Shown here piece by piece: positions 17,662-27,500 of a DNA stretch of 64,000 nucleotides. Source of the stretch: Fluoribacter gormanii (GTDB taxonomy: Bacteria; Pseudomonadota; Gammaproteobacteria; Legionellales; Legionellaceae). The stretch is from NCBI RefSeq assembly GCF_900156395.1, contig NZ_FTNL01000020.1:24871-88870 (forward strand). Reading direction: 5' to 3'. Position numbers and translations under genes: made by a program. Below the pieces are notes generated by a model. That model was not told the origin of the DNA. It worked only from the letters and a program-made list of their open reading frames with translations, and ran no database searches. Numbering within the stretch: the stretch's first letter is position 1; each line of letters begins with the position of its first letter.

Positions 17662-17751
17662 GGGTTTCTTCCTTTTTATTCCAACAGCTCATAATTACCA
17701 AAAAGATAATACATAAAAAGAATAAGCGAGTAAATTTAACCTGAAGTTACT

Positions 17752-18582
17752 TTAGGAATATAATAGATGCTCATGCTGCTCCAACTGAATATGAAACTCA
17801 TCGCAATCCCTTAAAAATTCGTCACTTGAAAAATAATTAAATTCCTTGATGCGTGCCTGAGCGATAGGATCTGTACTGTGAGAATTTTCTCCCGGGTGAC
17901 ACATTATTAAAGTATTTTCTCTGGCAATGCTCATCCATTTTCTAAATAATTCTCTATAGTTTGCATTGGGTGCAAAATCATAAATTCCAGAGAAGTATCG
18001 ATGATGTGGGATGCCTAATTTGATGAGCTGTTTCAATAGGGCCTTTCCCCCAGTTAGATGCAGTACTTTTGCTTTAAATCGGTATTGAGGCAAATTCATG
18101 GAAGGCCAAGTGGAACGAATATATGTTCCATAACTTTTCAATTTTTGTGCATAGAGATCCAAAATAACGTTCCGAATTACGGGAAATTGATGAACATGTT
18201 GGTGGCCATCAATAAAATCCGGAGGCTGTTGCATGACCCTGATAAATTGCTCCAGCTGCGCCAAAAATTCTTTTGCAATAAACGACAATTTCATTGAGCG
18301 CATATGCGTTTTTATCAACAACTCAGGTAAAGTAAAGCACGCTTTTTCAGGAATAGATGTTAAATAACCTTCTGTCAGATTGAAATGTAAACCAATTTTG
18401 ATGGGCTTGATTTCTTTTAAGGTAAGAAGTTTTTTGGCATAAGGAATAAATCCAGGACTATTCACCATGCAGCTTACAGCGGACAAACGTCCCATGCGTA
18501 CTAATTTTAGAATTCCTTCTGAAACTCCGGAATCCAGGCCAAAATCATCCGCACACAAGGTTATGGTTTTCGAATCAATCAC
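17752..18582 (-). CDS. ChbG/HpnK-like (YdjC) carbohydrate deacetylase
   Basis: 276-residue polysaccharide-deacetylase-like protein of the YdjC/ChbG/HpnK group, which removes acetyl groups from chito-oligosaccharides, hopanoid sugars or lipid-linked sugars. The metal-binding motifs ITLCADDFGLD (Asp-Asp) and IDGHQHVHQFP (His-x-His) are intact, as is GLHFNLTEG. The start codon is GTG at 18582. In many genomes this family sits with GT2 and GtrA genes that decorate polyprenyl phosphate. Here those genes are 2.2 kb away, separated by the toxin-antitoxin and crcB units, so a shared pathway is possible. Confidence 0.82.
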   Translation of the reverse strand: MIDSKTITLCADDFGLDSGVSEGILKLVRMGRLSAVSCMVNSPGFIPYAKKLLTLKEIKPIKIGLHFNLTEGYLTSIPEKACFTLPELLIKTHMRSMKLSFIAKEFLAQLEQFIRVMQQPPDFIDGHQHVHQFPVIRNVILDLYAQKLKSYGTYIRSTWPSMNLPQYRFKAKVLHLTGGKALLKQLIKLGIPHHRYFSGIYDFAPNANYRELFRKWMSIARENTLIMCHPGENSHSTDPIAQARIKEFNYFSSDEFLRDCDEFHIQLEQHEHLLYS

Positions 18583-18695
18583 AATTGAGGGCCAATATTT
18601 ATAACAAAGGCATATGATATATCATTTTCTCTAATAAGGTGTAGTTTGGGCGCAGCAAAGCAGAGGGAAATTCGATACATCAAAGCAATAAAAGT

Positions 18696-18725
18696 CCCAG
18701 GTTTCGCTTCGCAATACCCAGGCTA
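18696..18725. repeat. ~30-bp intergenic repeat copy
   Basis: CCCAGGTTTCGCTTCGC followed by AATACCCAGGCTAC. It contains CCCAGG as a direct repeat at both ends. Related degenerate stretches are at 3683-3710 and 19891-19918, and a looser one at 48901-48936 (CCCGGGTTAC...CCCAGGTTAC). It lies between the divergently placed 5' end of the ChbG gene and the 3' end of the EamA gene. Confidence 0.4.
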
Positions 18726-18755
18726 CATTAATACATCGAGAGTCAACAATTTATT

Positions 18756-19652
18756 TTATGCGGCTTCCGAATGTACTTTCACTGCAAAGAAACGCGCACC
18801 CAAGATATTGATGCATAAACCACCGATGACCAATAATCCTGCAGCCAGTTTCCATAGCTGGAACGGTTCACCCAAGACTAAAACTGAACTTAGGATGGCA
18901 ACAATAGGTACCAATAAAGTAAATGGAGCAACCACTCCCACTGGATAACGAGCAATGAGCCAGTTCCAAACTCCATAACCTATCCAAGTTGAAGCAAACA
19001 CAATGTAAAACAATGAAATAGCACCGCGCCAACTTAAATGTTCATAGGTATAAACAAAACTTGCAGGTCCCTCAACCATTAAAGAAAAAAGAAACATGGG
19101 CAAACATGCAACAAAACTTCCCCAAGCAATAATTGCCATCATATTGTTGCTATTCCCTTTAATTTTCTTAGTGATCAGGTTCCCAAATCCCCACGTTGCC
19201 GCAGCGGCAAGAATAAAAAGAAAACCAGCCAAAGAGATATCACTATCAAAATGCATCGCAACCAAGCCAATTCCAATTGAAGCAACCAGTGCACCAATAA
19301 TCTGCCCTATGTTCGGCTGTTCACCTAAGAAAATCCCAGCAAAAAACATACTGAAAAATACTTGTGTTTGCATCAGTAAAGAGGCCATTCCAGCAGGCAT
19401 GCCGATGTTCATGCCCATAAAAAGGAAGGCAAATTGCAAAGCAAACATAACAAAGCCATACAGAACTATTACTTTGAATGAACCTTGAGGAATTTTAATA
19501 AAAAAAATAGCCGGAACACTCGCCAATAAAAAGCGTAAGGAACAGAGCAACAGCGGTGAAATTTCTTCCAGTCCAAAAGAAACAAAAAGAAAATTTACCC
19601 CCCAAATTACAACAACTAAAAGAGCTAATAAAAGATGTGTAACAGGCATCAT
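18756..19652 (-). CDS. EamA/DMT family metabolite exporter
   Basis: 298-residue inner membrane transporter with ten predicted helices and two EamA repeats (first: LLLALLVVVIWGVNFLFVSFGL; second: AGFLFILAAAATWGFGNLITKK). It is close to the EamA/YdcZ group that exports cysteine, O-acetylserine or other small metabolites. Two ATGs are possible (19652 and 19649). Its 5' end faces rdgB across 296 bp that contains a 28-bp perfect palindrome. Confidence 0.87.
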   Translation of the reverse strand: MMPVTHLLLALLVVVIWGVNFLFVSFGLEEISPLLLCSLRFLLASVPAIFFIKIPQGSFKVIVLYGFVMFALQFAFLFMGMNIGMPAGMASLLMQTQVFFSMFFAGIFLGEQPNIGQIIGALVASIGIGLVAMHFDSDISLAGFLFILAAAATWGFGNLITKKIKGNSNNMMAIIAWGSFVACLPMFLFSLMVEGPASFVYTYEHLSWRGAISLFYIVFASTWIGYGVWNWLIARYPVGVVAPFTLLVPIVAILSSVLVLGEPFQLWKLAAGLLVIGGLCINILGARFFAVKVHSEAA

Positions 19653-19715
19653 CAGTGCTCCGACAAAAACCTTATTTTAGCCTAAACACTGTAATAAAGC
19701 CATTTATTTAGTTTA

Positions 19716-19743
19716 TTTTTTAATCACTTAAGTGATTAAAAAA
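19716..19743. promoter_or_regulatory. 28-bp perfect palindrome between eamA and rdgB
   Basis: A perfect inverted repeat with 14-bp arms and no spacer, centred on CACTTAAGTG and flanked by T6 and A6 runs. It lies 64 bp upstream of the EamA start and about 205 bp upstream of rdgB. A half-site (AATAAGTGATTG) recurs at 19759-19770. It could be an operator for the divergent promoters, or a bidirectional terminator-like hairpin. The remainder of the 296-bp gap is AT-rich and shows no gene. Confidence 0.5.
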
Positions 19744-19890
19744 AGTAAAATTTGATTACTAATAAGTGATTGCTGAACATGACTCTCACCATAAAAATTT
19801 AATTTCTATTTTTAATGCATCACGTTAAACTGGATTTCTTTTCTAACTGAGTTGAAAACGCCTGTGAGGTGCCATAAAACGGCCTAATAC

Positions 19891-19918
19891 CTTAGGTTTC
19901 GCCATTCACCCAGGCACG
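19891..19918. repeat. degenerate ~30-bp intergenic repeat copy
   Basis: CTTAGGTTTCGCCATTC followed by ACCCAGGCACG, aligning with the copy at 18696-18725 over the AGGTTTCGC and ACCCAGGC blocks. It is 30 bp upstream of rdgB. Confidence 0.3.
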
Positions 19919-19948
19919 TTTCTACATACTCTACTTTTTATGGATTAA

Positions 19949-20539
19949 ATGATGAAAGAAATTATTCTTGCTACCAGTAATCCCGGTAAAATTAAAGAAT
20001 TGCGTGATTTATTAGCTCCTATTGAGTGCATTCCACAAACCGATTTAGCAATTTCAGATGCAGTAGAAAATGGTTTAAGCTTTATTGAAAATGCACTCAT
20101 CAAAGCACGTCATGCCAGCTTGCTCGCAGGAAAACCAGCTTTAGCTGACGATTCTGGGTTAGTAGTGCCAGCATTAAATGGCGAACCAGGGATTTATTCT
20201 GCGCGTTATGCGGGCAACAAGGCAACCGATGCCGAGAACATCGGTTTGTTGTTGGAAAAAATGGCTCATGTTCCTTCAAATCAACGGGAAGCCTGGTTTT
20301 ATTGTGCCATCGCATTGGTGCACCATGCAAAAGATCCTACTCCTATCATCGCAACAGGCCTATGCAAGGGAGTGATTCATGACCTCCCCCTTGGCGAGGG
20401 TGGATTTGGATATGATCCAATATTTTATATTCCTGATTTTCAATGCACGGTAGCTCAATTACCTGCTAAAATTAAAAATAATATCAGTCACCGCGCACAA
20501 GCTTTAAAGCAATTGCGTGATCTACTTAAGAATAGATGA
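19949..20539 (+). CDS. rdgB: XTP/dITP diphosphatase (RdgB/HAM1)
   Basis: 196-residue nucleotide-pool cleansing enzyme that hydrolyses dITP, XTP and ITP to monophosphates. Family signatures are all present: [13 protein letters not shown] at the N-terminus, [37 protein letters not shown] and [10 protein letters not shown], with the C-terminal SHRAQAL. The start is either of two adjacent ATGs (19949, 19952). Its stop overlaps the start of the TPR-methyltransferase gene (ATGATGG), so the two are probably translated together. Confidence 0.96.
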   Translation: MMKEIILATSNPGKIKELRDLLAPIECIPQTDLAISDAVENGLSFIENALIKARHASLLAGKPALADDSGLVVPALNGEPGIYSARYAGNKATDAENIGLLLEKMAHVPSNQREAWFYCAIALVHHAKDPTPIIATGLCKGVIHDLPLGEGGFGYDPIFYIPDFQCTVAQLPAKIKNNISHRAQALKQLRDLLKNR

Positions 20540-22224
20540 TGGATACCGATGCACTCTTTGCGCAAGCATATAAATTCCAGTACGAAGGTCAACTGCCCCA
20601 AGCCATTAGCCTTTATGAGCAAATATTGTCCCAGGAGCCCAAACATCTGAATACCTTGCATTTTTTAGGACTCACTTATGCTCAATTAGGCGACATGGAT
20701 AATGCGATTCTCTATTTGTTACAAGCACTCTCACTAAGTCCTGATAATGCCAGTCTGCTTAATAACCTGGCGAATGCATACAAAAAACTACATCAACTTG
20801 ACAAGGCAATTGAATATTATCAACACGCCATAGCACTGCAACCAAATTATGCCCAAGCTCATAACAATCTGGGAACAGTCTATGCATTAAAAAAAAATTA
20901 TGCGCAAGCATTGTTACATTATACCCGAGCGGTTCATGCTGAACCTGATTTTAGTGCAGCACATTTTAATTTAGGCTTGCTCTTGCTACAAAATAATCAA
21001 TTGGATGCAGCTAAAACTCAATTTAATAATGTCATATCCTTAAACCCTTTTCATACTGAAGCACTTTTCTATCTCGGAGTGTTGCATCTTGAAAAAAATG
21101 CACTTGTCGAAGCAGAACAAGCATTTCAAAATGTTTTGGAGCAAGACAGTAAGCAAATAGAAGCGCTTTCCAACTTGGGCGTAATTGCTTTAAAAAGACA
21201 TCAAAACCAATTGGCAATCGATTATTTCAGCAAAGCATTGGCATTGGACAATGAGAATGTTGAAGCACGTAATAATTTAGCAGCAACATTCATGCACCAT
21301 GATCGTTTTGAGAATGCGCTCATGCATTATGATGTATTGCTGCAAAAAGAACCTGATAATATTGAATACTTATACAATTCCGGCGTAGCGCAAATGGCGT
21401 TAGGCCATTTGAATGAAGCCATAATTCTTTTTGACCATATACTCGAGTTAGAACACAATCATACCTCGTCACTCAATAATCTGGCTGCAATTTTCATTAA
21501 GTTAGAACAAAGAGATAAAGCAAAAGAATATCTGGAACGTGCTTTGGCGATTAATCCTCAGGACATAATAAGTGCTCATATGTTTCACGCCCTCACTGGA
21601 GGCGAACAAGCAAAAACCACTCCGGAGTATGCACATAATTTATTTAATAACTATGCGCTTTATTATGACCAGCATATGAAAGGAACACTCAACTATTCCA
21701 TCCCGCAACACGTGGCACGAGTAGTCCACCAACTCGAATTACCAGCAAACACCCACACTTTGGATTTAGGTTGCGGAACGGGTTTAACCGGGATCGTTCT
21801 TCGTGAACTCAGTAAACATTTAACCGGTGTTGATATCGCAGAAAAAATGCTGGTTCAGGCCAAAGAAAAAGAGGTTTATGATAATTTGGTGAAAGCTGAA
21901 ATCAATCAATTTCTTGAACATAATAAAGCATTTTATGATCTCATTGTCGCAGCCGATGTGTTACCGTATTTTGGTGAACTTGACGCACTTTTTCATTCCA
22001 TTTGTCACCATTTAAAACCTAAAGGCTATTTTATTTTCACTACTGAAATCAGTCTAACGACCCCCTGGTCGCTTGAAACAAGTGCGCGTTTCAGCCATCA
22101 TCCTGACTATATCAAAAAATTAGCGGAACAAAATCAGTTTCGGTTTGTAAGGCAAGAGAAAATTCCAGCGCGCATTCAAAATGAAAATATTTTGGAGGTT
22201 ATGCTTTATGTTCTAACAATTTGA
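20536..22224 (+). CDS. TPR-repeat protein fused to a SAM methyltransferase
   Basis: 562-residue fusion. Residues 1 to ~350 are about ten tetratricopeptide repeats (for example [30 protein letters not shown] and [26 protein letters not shown]). Residues ~370-562 form a class I methyltransferase with SAM motif [14 protein letters not shown], acidic [11 protein letters not shown] and the [16 protein letters not shown] segment. Its start overlaps the rdgB stop (either 20536 or 20539). TPR-methyltransferase fusions of this type occur in several proteobacteria; the acceptor is unknown and may be a protein bound by the TPR array. Confidence 0.85.
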   Translation: MMDTDALFAQAYKFQYEGQLPQAISLYEQILSQEPKHLNTLHFLGLTYAQLGDMDNAILYLLQALSLSPDNASLLNNLANAYKKLHQLDKAIEYYQHAIALQPNYAQAHNNLGTVYALKKNYAQALLHYTRAVHAEPDFSAAHFNLGLLLLQNNQLDAAKTQFNNVISLNPFHTEALFYLGVLHLEKNALVEAEQAFQNVLEQDSKQIEALSNLGVIALKRHQNQLAIDYFSKALALDNENVEARNNLAATFMHHDRFENALMHYDVLLQKEPDNIEYLYNSGVAQMALGHLNEAIILFDHILELEHNHTSSLNNLAAIFIKLEQRDKAKEYLERALAINPQDIISAHMFHALTGGEQAKTTPEYAHNLFNNYALYYDQHMKGTLNYSIPQHVARVVHQLELPANTHTLDLGCGTGLTGIVLRELSKHLTGVDIAEKMLVQAKEKEVYDNLVKAEINQFLEHNKAFYDLIVAADVLPYFGELDALFHSICHHLKPKGYFIFTTEISLTTPWSLETSARFSHHPDYIKKLAEQNQFRFVRQEKIPARIQNENILEVMLYVLTI

Positions 22225-22318
22225 ATAATTTAAAGCAAGAAAATAAAATAGTAATATAATTATATATAGGGGTCTTAGGAATGACTCTGTCGCTTCTATG
22301 ATAGAGCAAGGAGCTTAT

Positions 22319-24400
22319 ATGTCAAAGCCCATTAAAGGACTTAAATTTATCGAAGTACCGCAACTGAGCTCCAGCGAACAGCGCGAGATCGATCGAAAAA
22401 TTGCGTTTGAAACAGCCAAGTCCTTTCACAGCATGGTCAAGCTTGGCGCATTTGCCAATATATTTGGTGCGCTACTGTACGTACTTGCGGTGTATAATTC
22501 TACCCGGCCTGTGTTAATCATATCCTGGTATAGCATTATGGTGCTTGCAAACTTGTTCAATGTCTTATGGGCCTTTCGTTTTGAATACAATCATATAACC
22601 CGCAAAGAAATTCTTAAATGTCGAACAGGTTTTCTCTACTTTGTTATTTTAATCTGTCTGATATGGGGCAGTATTGGTATTTTGTTTATGGATGATGGAA
22701 TGGATCAACAGATGACCACCATTATCTTTTTATTCGCTGTTTTGATTTGTTTTTCCTTCTCAACTGCAATTGATTTAACAATGGGGATCATCAGTATTGC
22801 GTGTTTACTTACCCCAACAATTTTATATCATCTATATTTAATGATTGATTTATTTCATTCTGAAGCCAGTCGCATTAGCATGTCGGTTAGTGGCTCATTT
22901 CTCGTGCTTGGGATATTTATGCTCATTGCATGCATTGTTGGGAATAGGATCATTTTAAAAATATTTCGTTTGGGTTATGAAAACGCGTTACTTAGTCATA
23001 AACTGGAAAATATGAATACCTTGTTAGAGCAACGAGTTAAAGAGCGCACCGAAGAATTAGAAAAATCACTGAAATTGGTAACCTACCAGGCCACACATGA
23101 TTTATTAACCGATTTACCTAACGAGCGATTTCTTTATGATCACATTCAAAGTGTATCTGAAAGAGCCGTTAAAGAGCACCAAAAATTTGCCATTGCCTGT
23201 TTCTCATTGAACAATATGATGAAAATTAATGACAGTATCGGTCATCAAGCATCCGCTACTATTATTCATCGTATTGCCCAACGGTTGGCACAACTTGCAG
23301 AAAAAAATAAGAAATATTTCATTTCGCTATTACGCAAAGATGTATTTGTTATCTTAATAGATCCAATCATTGATGCACTGGAAGTGGAAGACAGTACTCA
23401 GGATTTGTTTGCTGTACTAGAAAATCCTGTGTATGTTGCCCAACAAGAATTAAACTTAACAGCAAGCGTAGGCATCAGTATATTTCCGACTGATGGTCGA
23501 GATGTAGATACACTGATTACCCACGCAGAGGCAGCGCGAACACTAGCTACCGAGCGAGGAGGAAATAGTGTACGCATTTACAATACCGTTATTACTGCAG
23601 ACGCCTCCAGACAATTGAATATTGAAAATCAACTCTATCGTGCGATTGAAAACAATGAACTCATCTTACATTACCAACCCTTTATTGATTTAAGAACAGG
23701 AACAGTTTGCGGTGCAGAGGCTTTAATTCGCTGGAAAAATCCTATGTTAGGCATGCTTTCTCCAATGGAGTTTATTCCTTTAGCAGAAGCCAACGGCATG
23801 ATTCTTCCTATTGGTGAATGGGTATTAAACACGGCATGTCATCAATTAAAGCAGTGGCATAACAGTGGCTCTAAATTAGTTTTGTCGGTTAATTTGTCAG
23901 CAAAACAGCTCGTACAACACGATCTTGTTGACCGTATTGAGCAAATTTTAAATCAACTAAAGCTTTCACCCAAGTACCTTGAGCTCGAATTAACAGAGTC
24001 CAATGCATTTCAAAACGAAGCCATTCCAATTATTAATAAATTTACCGAAATGGGTATCTCTCTAGCGATTGATGACTTCGGTACCGGTTATTCAGAGTTT
24101 GGTAATCTTAAGTTATTTAAGGTCAACAAAATAAAAATTGATAAAACCTTTATTCAAGATATCGAAGTCAGCATTGATAGCAGAAATATTGTAATAAACA
24201 CGATTGCCTTGGCCCATAGAATGAATATTGATTGTCTGGCAGAAGGTGTAGAAACACTGGAGCAAATTAAATTTTTAAAAGAAAACGGATGTTACATCAT
24301 GCAAGGCTTTTACTTTAGCAAACCCCTGGATGTCAAAGATTTTTCTGAGTTCTTAAAAACTCACTCCACAAATACCTATGAAGCATTGACTAACTGGTGA
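22319..24400 (+). CDS. membrane GGDEF-EAL protein, predicted c-di-GMP phosphodiesterase
   Basis: 693-residue inner membrane signalling protein. Six hydrophobic helices (about residues 40-230) are followed by a coiled coil (LLEQRVKERTEELEKSLKL), a GGDEF domain and an EAL domain. The GGDEF signature is degenerate: the active loop reads SLLRKDVFVIL, so cyclase activity is not expected. The EAL domain keeps the catalytic set: GAEALIRWKNP, ELTESNAF, IDDFGTGYSEF, IKIDKTFI, LAEGVET and MQGFYFSKP. It is therefore probably an active phosphodiesterase. The ATG at 22319 has AAGGAG 5 nt upstream; the open frame begins at 22298. It lies immediately upstream of the polyketide synthase genes with a 150-bp gap. 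Confidence 0.9.
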   Translation: MSKPIKGLKFIEVPQLSSSEQREIDRKIAFETAKSFHSMVKLGAFANIFGALLYVLAVYNSTRPVLIISWYSIMVLANLFNVLWAFRFEYNHITRKEILKCRTGFLYFVILICLIWGSIGILFMDDGMDQQMTTIIFLFAVLICFSFSTAIDLTMGIISIACLLTPTILYHLYLMIDLFHSEASRISMSVSGSFLVLGIFMLIACIVGNRIILKIFRLGYENALLSHKLENMNTLLEQRVKERTEELEKSLKLVTYQATHDLLTDLPNERFLYDHIQSVSERAVKEHQKFAIACFSLNNMMKINDSIGHQASATIIHRIAQRLAQLAEKNKKYFISLLRKDVFVILIDPIIDALEVEDSTQDLFAVLENPVYVAQQELNLTASVGISIFPTDGRDVDTLITHAEAARTLATERGGNSVRIYNTVITADASRQLNIENQLYRAIENNELILHYQPFIDLRTGTVCGAEALIRWKNPMLGMLSPMEFIPLAEANGMILPIGEWVLNTACHQLKQWHNSGSKLVLSVNLSAKQLVQHDLVDRIEQILNQLKLSPKYLELELTESNAFQNEAIPIINKFTEMGISLAIDDFGTGYSEFGNLKLFKVNKIKIDKTFIQDIEVSIDSRNIVINTIALAHRMNIDCLAEGVETLEQIKFLKENGCYIMQGFYFSKPLDVKDFSEFLKTHSTNTYEALTNW

Positions 24401-24493
24401 GACAAATACATCCCTAGCCCAAATGGAGCGAACCCAGATAAGTTTAGATCGGTCGTCGCCGGATTAGGTTTAGCTCTCCCAGGATACAATAAT

Positions 24494-24511
24494 ATCTCTC
24501 AAGATAGAGAT
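24494..24511. other. small hairpin in the PKS leader region
   Basis: ATCTCT-CAAGAT-AGAGAT, a 6-bp stem located about 40-57 bp upstream of the first PKS ATG. The 150-bp region 24401-24550 must hold the PKS promoter unless transcription reads through from the EAL gene. I could not identify a convincing sigma-70 promoter in it. Confidence 0.3.
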
Positions 24512-24550
24512 GACATTATTTGCGAGTATTGATAGCATGGTGCAACCAAA

Positions 24551-27500
24551 ATGGAATTTAGCAAATGGAAGTTGCTCATGCAGAACATTGTTAATGTATT
24601 ACAAAACAGAGCGCAAAAATATCCTCATCAAGAAGCAATTCTTTACTTGGAAGATGGTGAACATAAGACAGCTGAACTGACCTTAGCTGAGTTGGATTAC
24701 CAAGCAAAAATCATTGCCGCACATTTAAAAACCCGGCAAATCACTGGCAATAGGGTCATTCTTCTTTATCCGACTGGGGTTGAGTTTGTCATCAGTTTAA
24801 TCGGATGTTGGTATGCCGGCGTCATTGCTGTGCCAATCCCTTGCCCTAAAATAGATGAATTTGCGAAACATGAGGCACTCCTGAATACTATTGCTGAGGA
24901 TGCTGATATTGCCGCGGTCCTAAGCTTATCTCAGTATCATTCAAATATTGAAACATCCTTAAAAAGAAAGGTACCTGTACTGGCTACTGATGCAATCAAA
25001 ACTCAGTCCGCAGAAGATTATCAATCAACCCTAATTAGTGATGACACCGTAGCCTACCTACAATATACCTCAGGATCAACTTCAACCCCCAAAGCCGCAA
25101 TCATCACCCATGGAAATTTAAAGCATAGTTTGCAAGAGACCATTAAAGCCTGGCATTACACCAAAAAAAGCATCACCTTGACCTGGGCTCCCCATACTCA
25201 TGTATATGGTTTGGTATGTGGGATATTAGTGCCGCTATATCACGGAACGCAAGCCATCATAGTACCCCCGACCGCGTTCATTAACAAACCAGTTACCTGG
25301 TTATCCGCTATTTCAACGTATCGAGTAACCCATAGCGGTTGCCCTAACTTTGGGTATGATATTTGTGTGCGTGATATCAAGGAAACAGAACTTACGCAAC
25401 TCAATTTAAAACACTGGAAAGTAGCAGTTAATGGGGGAGATATTGTTCAATATCAAACGATTATTGATTTCGCTAACAAGTTTCGTTCTTGCGGATTTTC
25501 ATTAAATAAGTTTTGTTCCGCATACGGAATGTCTGAATTATCTGGTGCAATTGCAGTCACACCTTTTGGTTGTGAACCACATTCCTTACCACCTCAAAAC
25601 GATGCAAATCCTCTTCAACGACGATTAGTCAGCAGCGGTAAATTATTGGCAGGATTGCGGGCAATTGCTGTTGATCCTGAAACAAAGCAACCTGTTGCTG
25701 CTGGAGAAACTGGTGAAATTTGGTTATCCGGAAAATCACTGGCTCATGGGTACTGGCGGCGTCCTGATGAGACTCAAACCGTGTTTCAAGCAACCATTCC
25801 AGGAAGTGACCTCCACTATTTTAAAACGGGAGACCTTGGATTTATTTTAGATGATGAAATTTATTTAACCGGCAGATTAAAAGAGGTCATCGTGGTTTAT
25901 GGAAAGAAATATTATCCTCTTGATTTGGAAATCACAGTAGCCCATGTACTCTCTCAGTTCAAGCTTAATCTTCCGCAAGTAGCATTTTCTACAGAAATTG
26001 CTCACAAAGAAAAAATTATTATAGTGCAGGAACTGACAGAAGAAACGCCTCAATCACTATGGCCTGAAATCAAGAACGCCATTCATCATGCAATCACCAA
26101 GCATCATGGAGTCGATGTTCATGAAGTGGTTTTATGCCCTAAAGGAGCCATTCCTAAAACAAGCAGTGGCAAATTACAACGAAAAAAAGCGCAATCACTA
26201 TTTAATGAGCAAAATCTGCTGGTATTGACTCAGGATTTATCCGAGAACACCACTACAAAAAACAATGTAAGCCATAGTAAGCAAAATCAATTCACCGCTT
26301 TAGTAGCCAATGTACTAAACATAGATGAGACAGAAATCGACATAGATGCCCCTCTGAGTCGCTATTCTTTCGATTCGATTAATATTATTCATCTTACTAC
26401 AGTGCTCAACGAAACCTATCAACTTAGCCTATCTCCTGCTGCTTTGTATGAATATGCCACTTTAGCAGAATTTTATACCGATTTATTAGCTAAAAAATGC
26501 GTTGAAACATTGCCTTATGGAGAAAGGCAACATGTCGATGAGTCCAATGATATTGCCATTATCGGCATGAGCGGCGTGTTCCCACAAGCTCCCGATGTAG
26601 ATACCTTTTGGGATAATTTATCGCAGGGGAAAGATTGCATCAGTGAAGTGCCCTTATCACGCTGGAACTGGCGTGATTTGACTGTGAGATGGGGTGGTTT
26701 TATTGATCATATCGAGCAATTTGATGCAACCTTTTTTAATATCTCACCTCGCGAAGCTGAGTTAATTGATCCACAACAACGATTATTTCTCCAAACCATT
26801 TGGAAAACAATTGAGGACGCTGGATACAGCCCTTCAGCCCTGGCCACATTGAAAACGGGTTTGTTTGTAGGTGTATTTAATCATGATTACGCCGAATTAC
26901 TGCAAAAAAATGAGGTCATGGACGCCTATCTTACAACAGGTACTATGAACAGCATGATTGCCAATCGTATTTCCTACATTTTAAACCTACGTGGACCAAG
27001 TGAGGCAATTGATACCGCATGCTCCAGTTCCCTCGTTGCCGTTCACCAGGCAGTCCAAGCGCTTTTACACGGTGATTGCGATCTTGCCCTTGCTGGCGGA
27101 GTGAATGCTTTGATCACCCCCACCTCATTTATCGCCGCCAATCAAGCGGGGATGTTGAGTGCGGATGGGCGTTGCAAAACTTTTGATAAAAATGCCAATG
27201 GCTATGTACGTGGTGAAGGTGCGGGTGCCATTTTATTGAAAAAATTAACTCAGGCATTAAACGATGGCGACCATATTTATGGAGTGATTAAAGGCACTGC
27301 AGTGAATCACGGTGGACATGTCAATACACTCACCGCCCCCAATCCCAATGCCCAAGCAGAAGTAATCATCGCTGCGTGTCAACGTGCGCAAATAACAGTT
27401 GACAGCATTCAATACATCGAGACCCATGGAACTGGAACGCCATTAGGAGATCCCATTGAAATTAATGGCTTAAAAAAAGCATTCCAACACCTGGCATTGG

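Noticed and set aside
17662..17752. Possible fluoride riboswitch before crcB
   Set aside because: The leader is short and the conserved riboswitch core could not be found.
23080..23580. Active diguanylate cyclase in the GGDEF-EAL protein
   Set aside because: The GGDEF loop is RKDVF and lacks the residues for GTP and metal binding.
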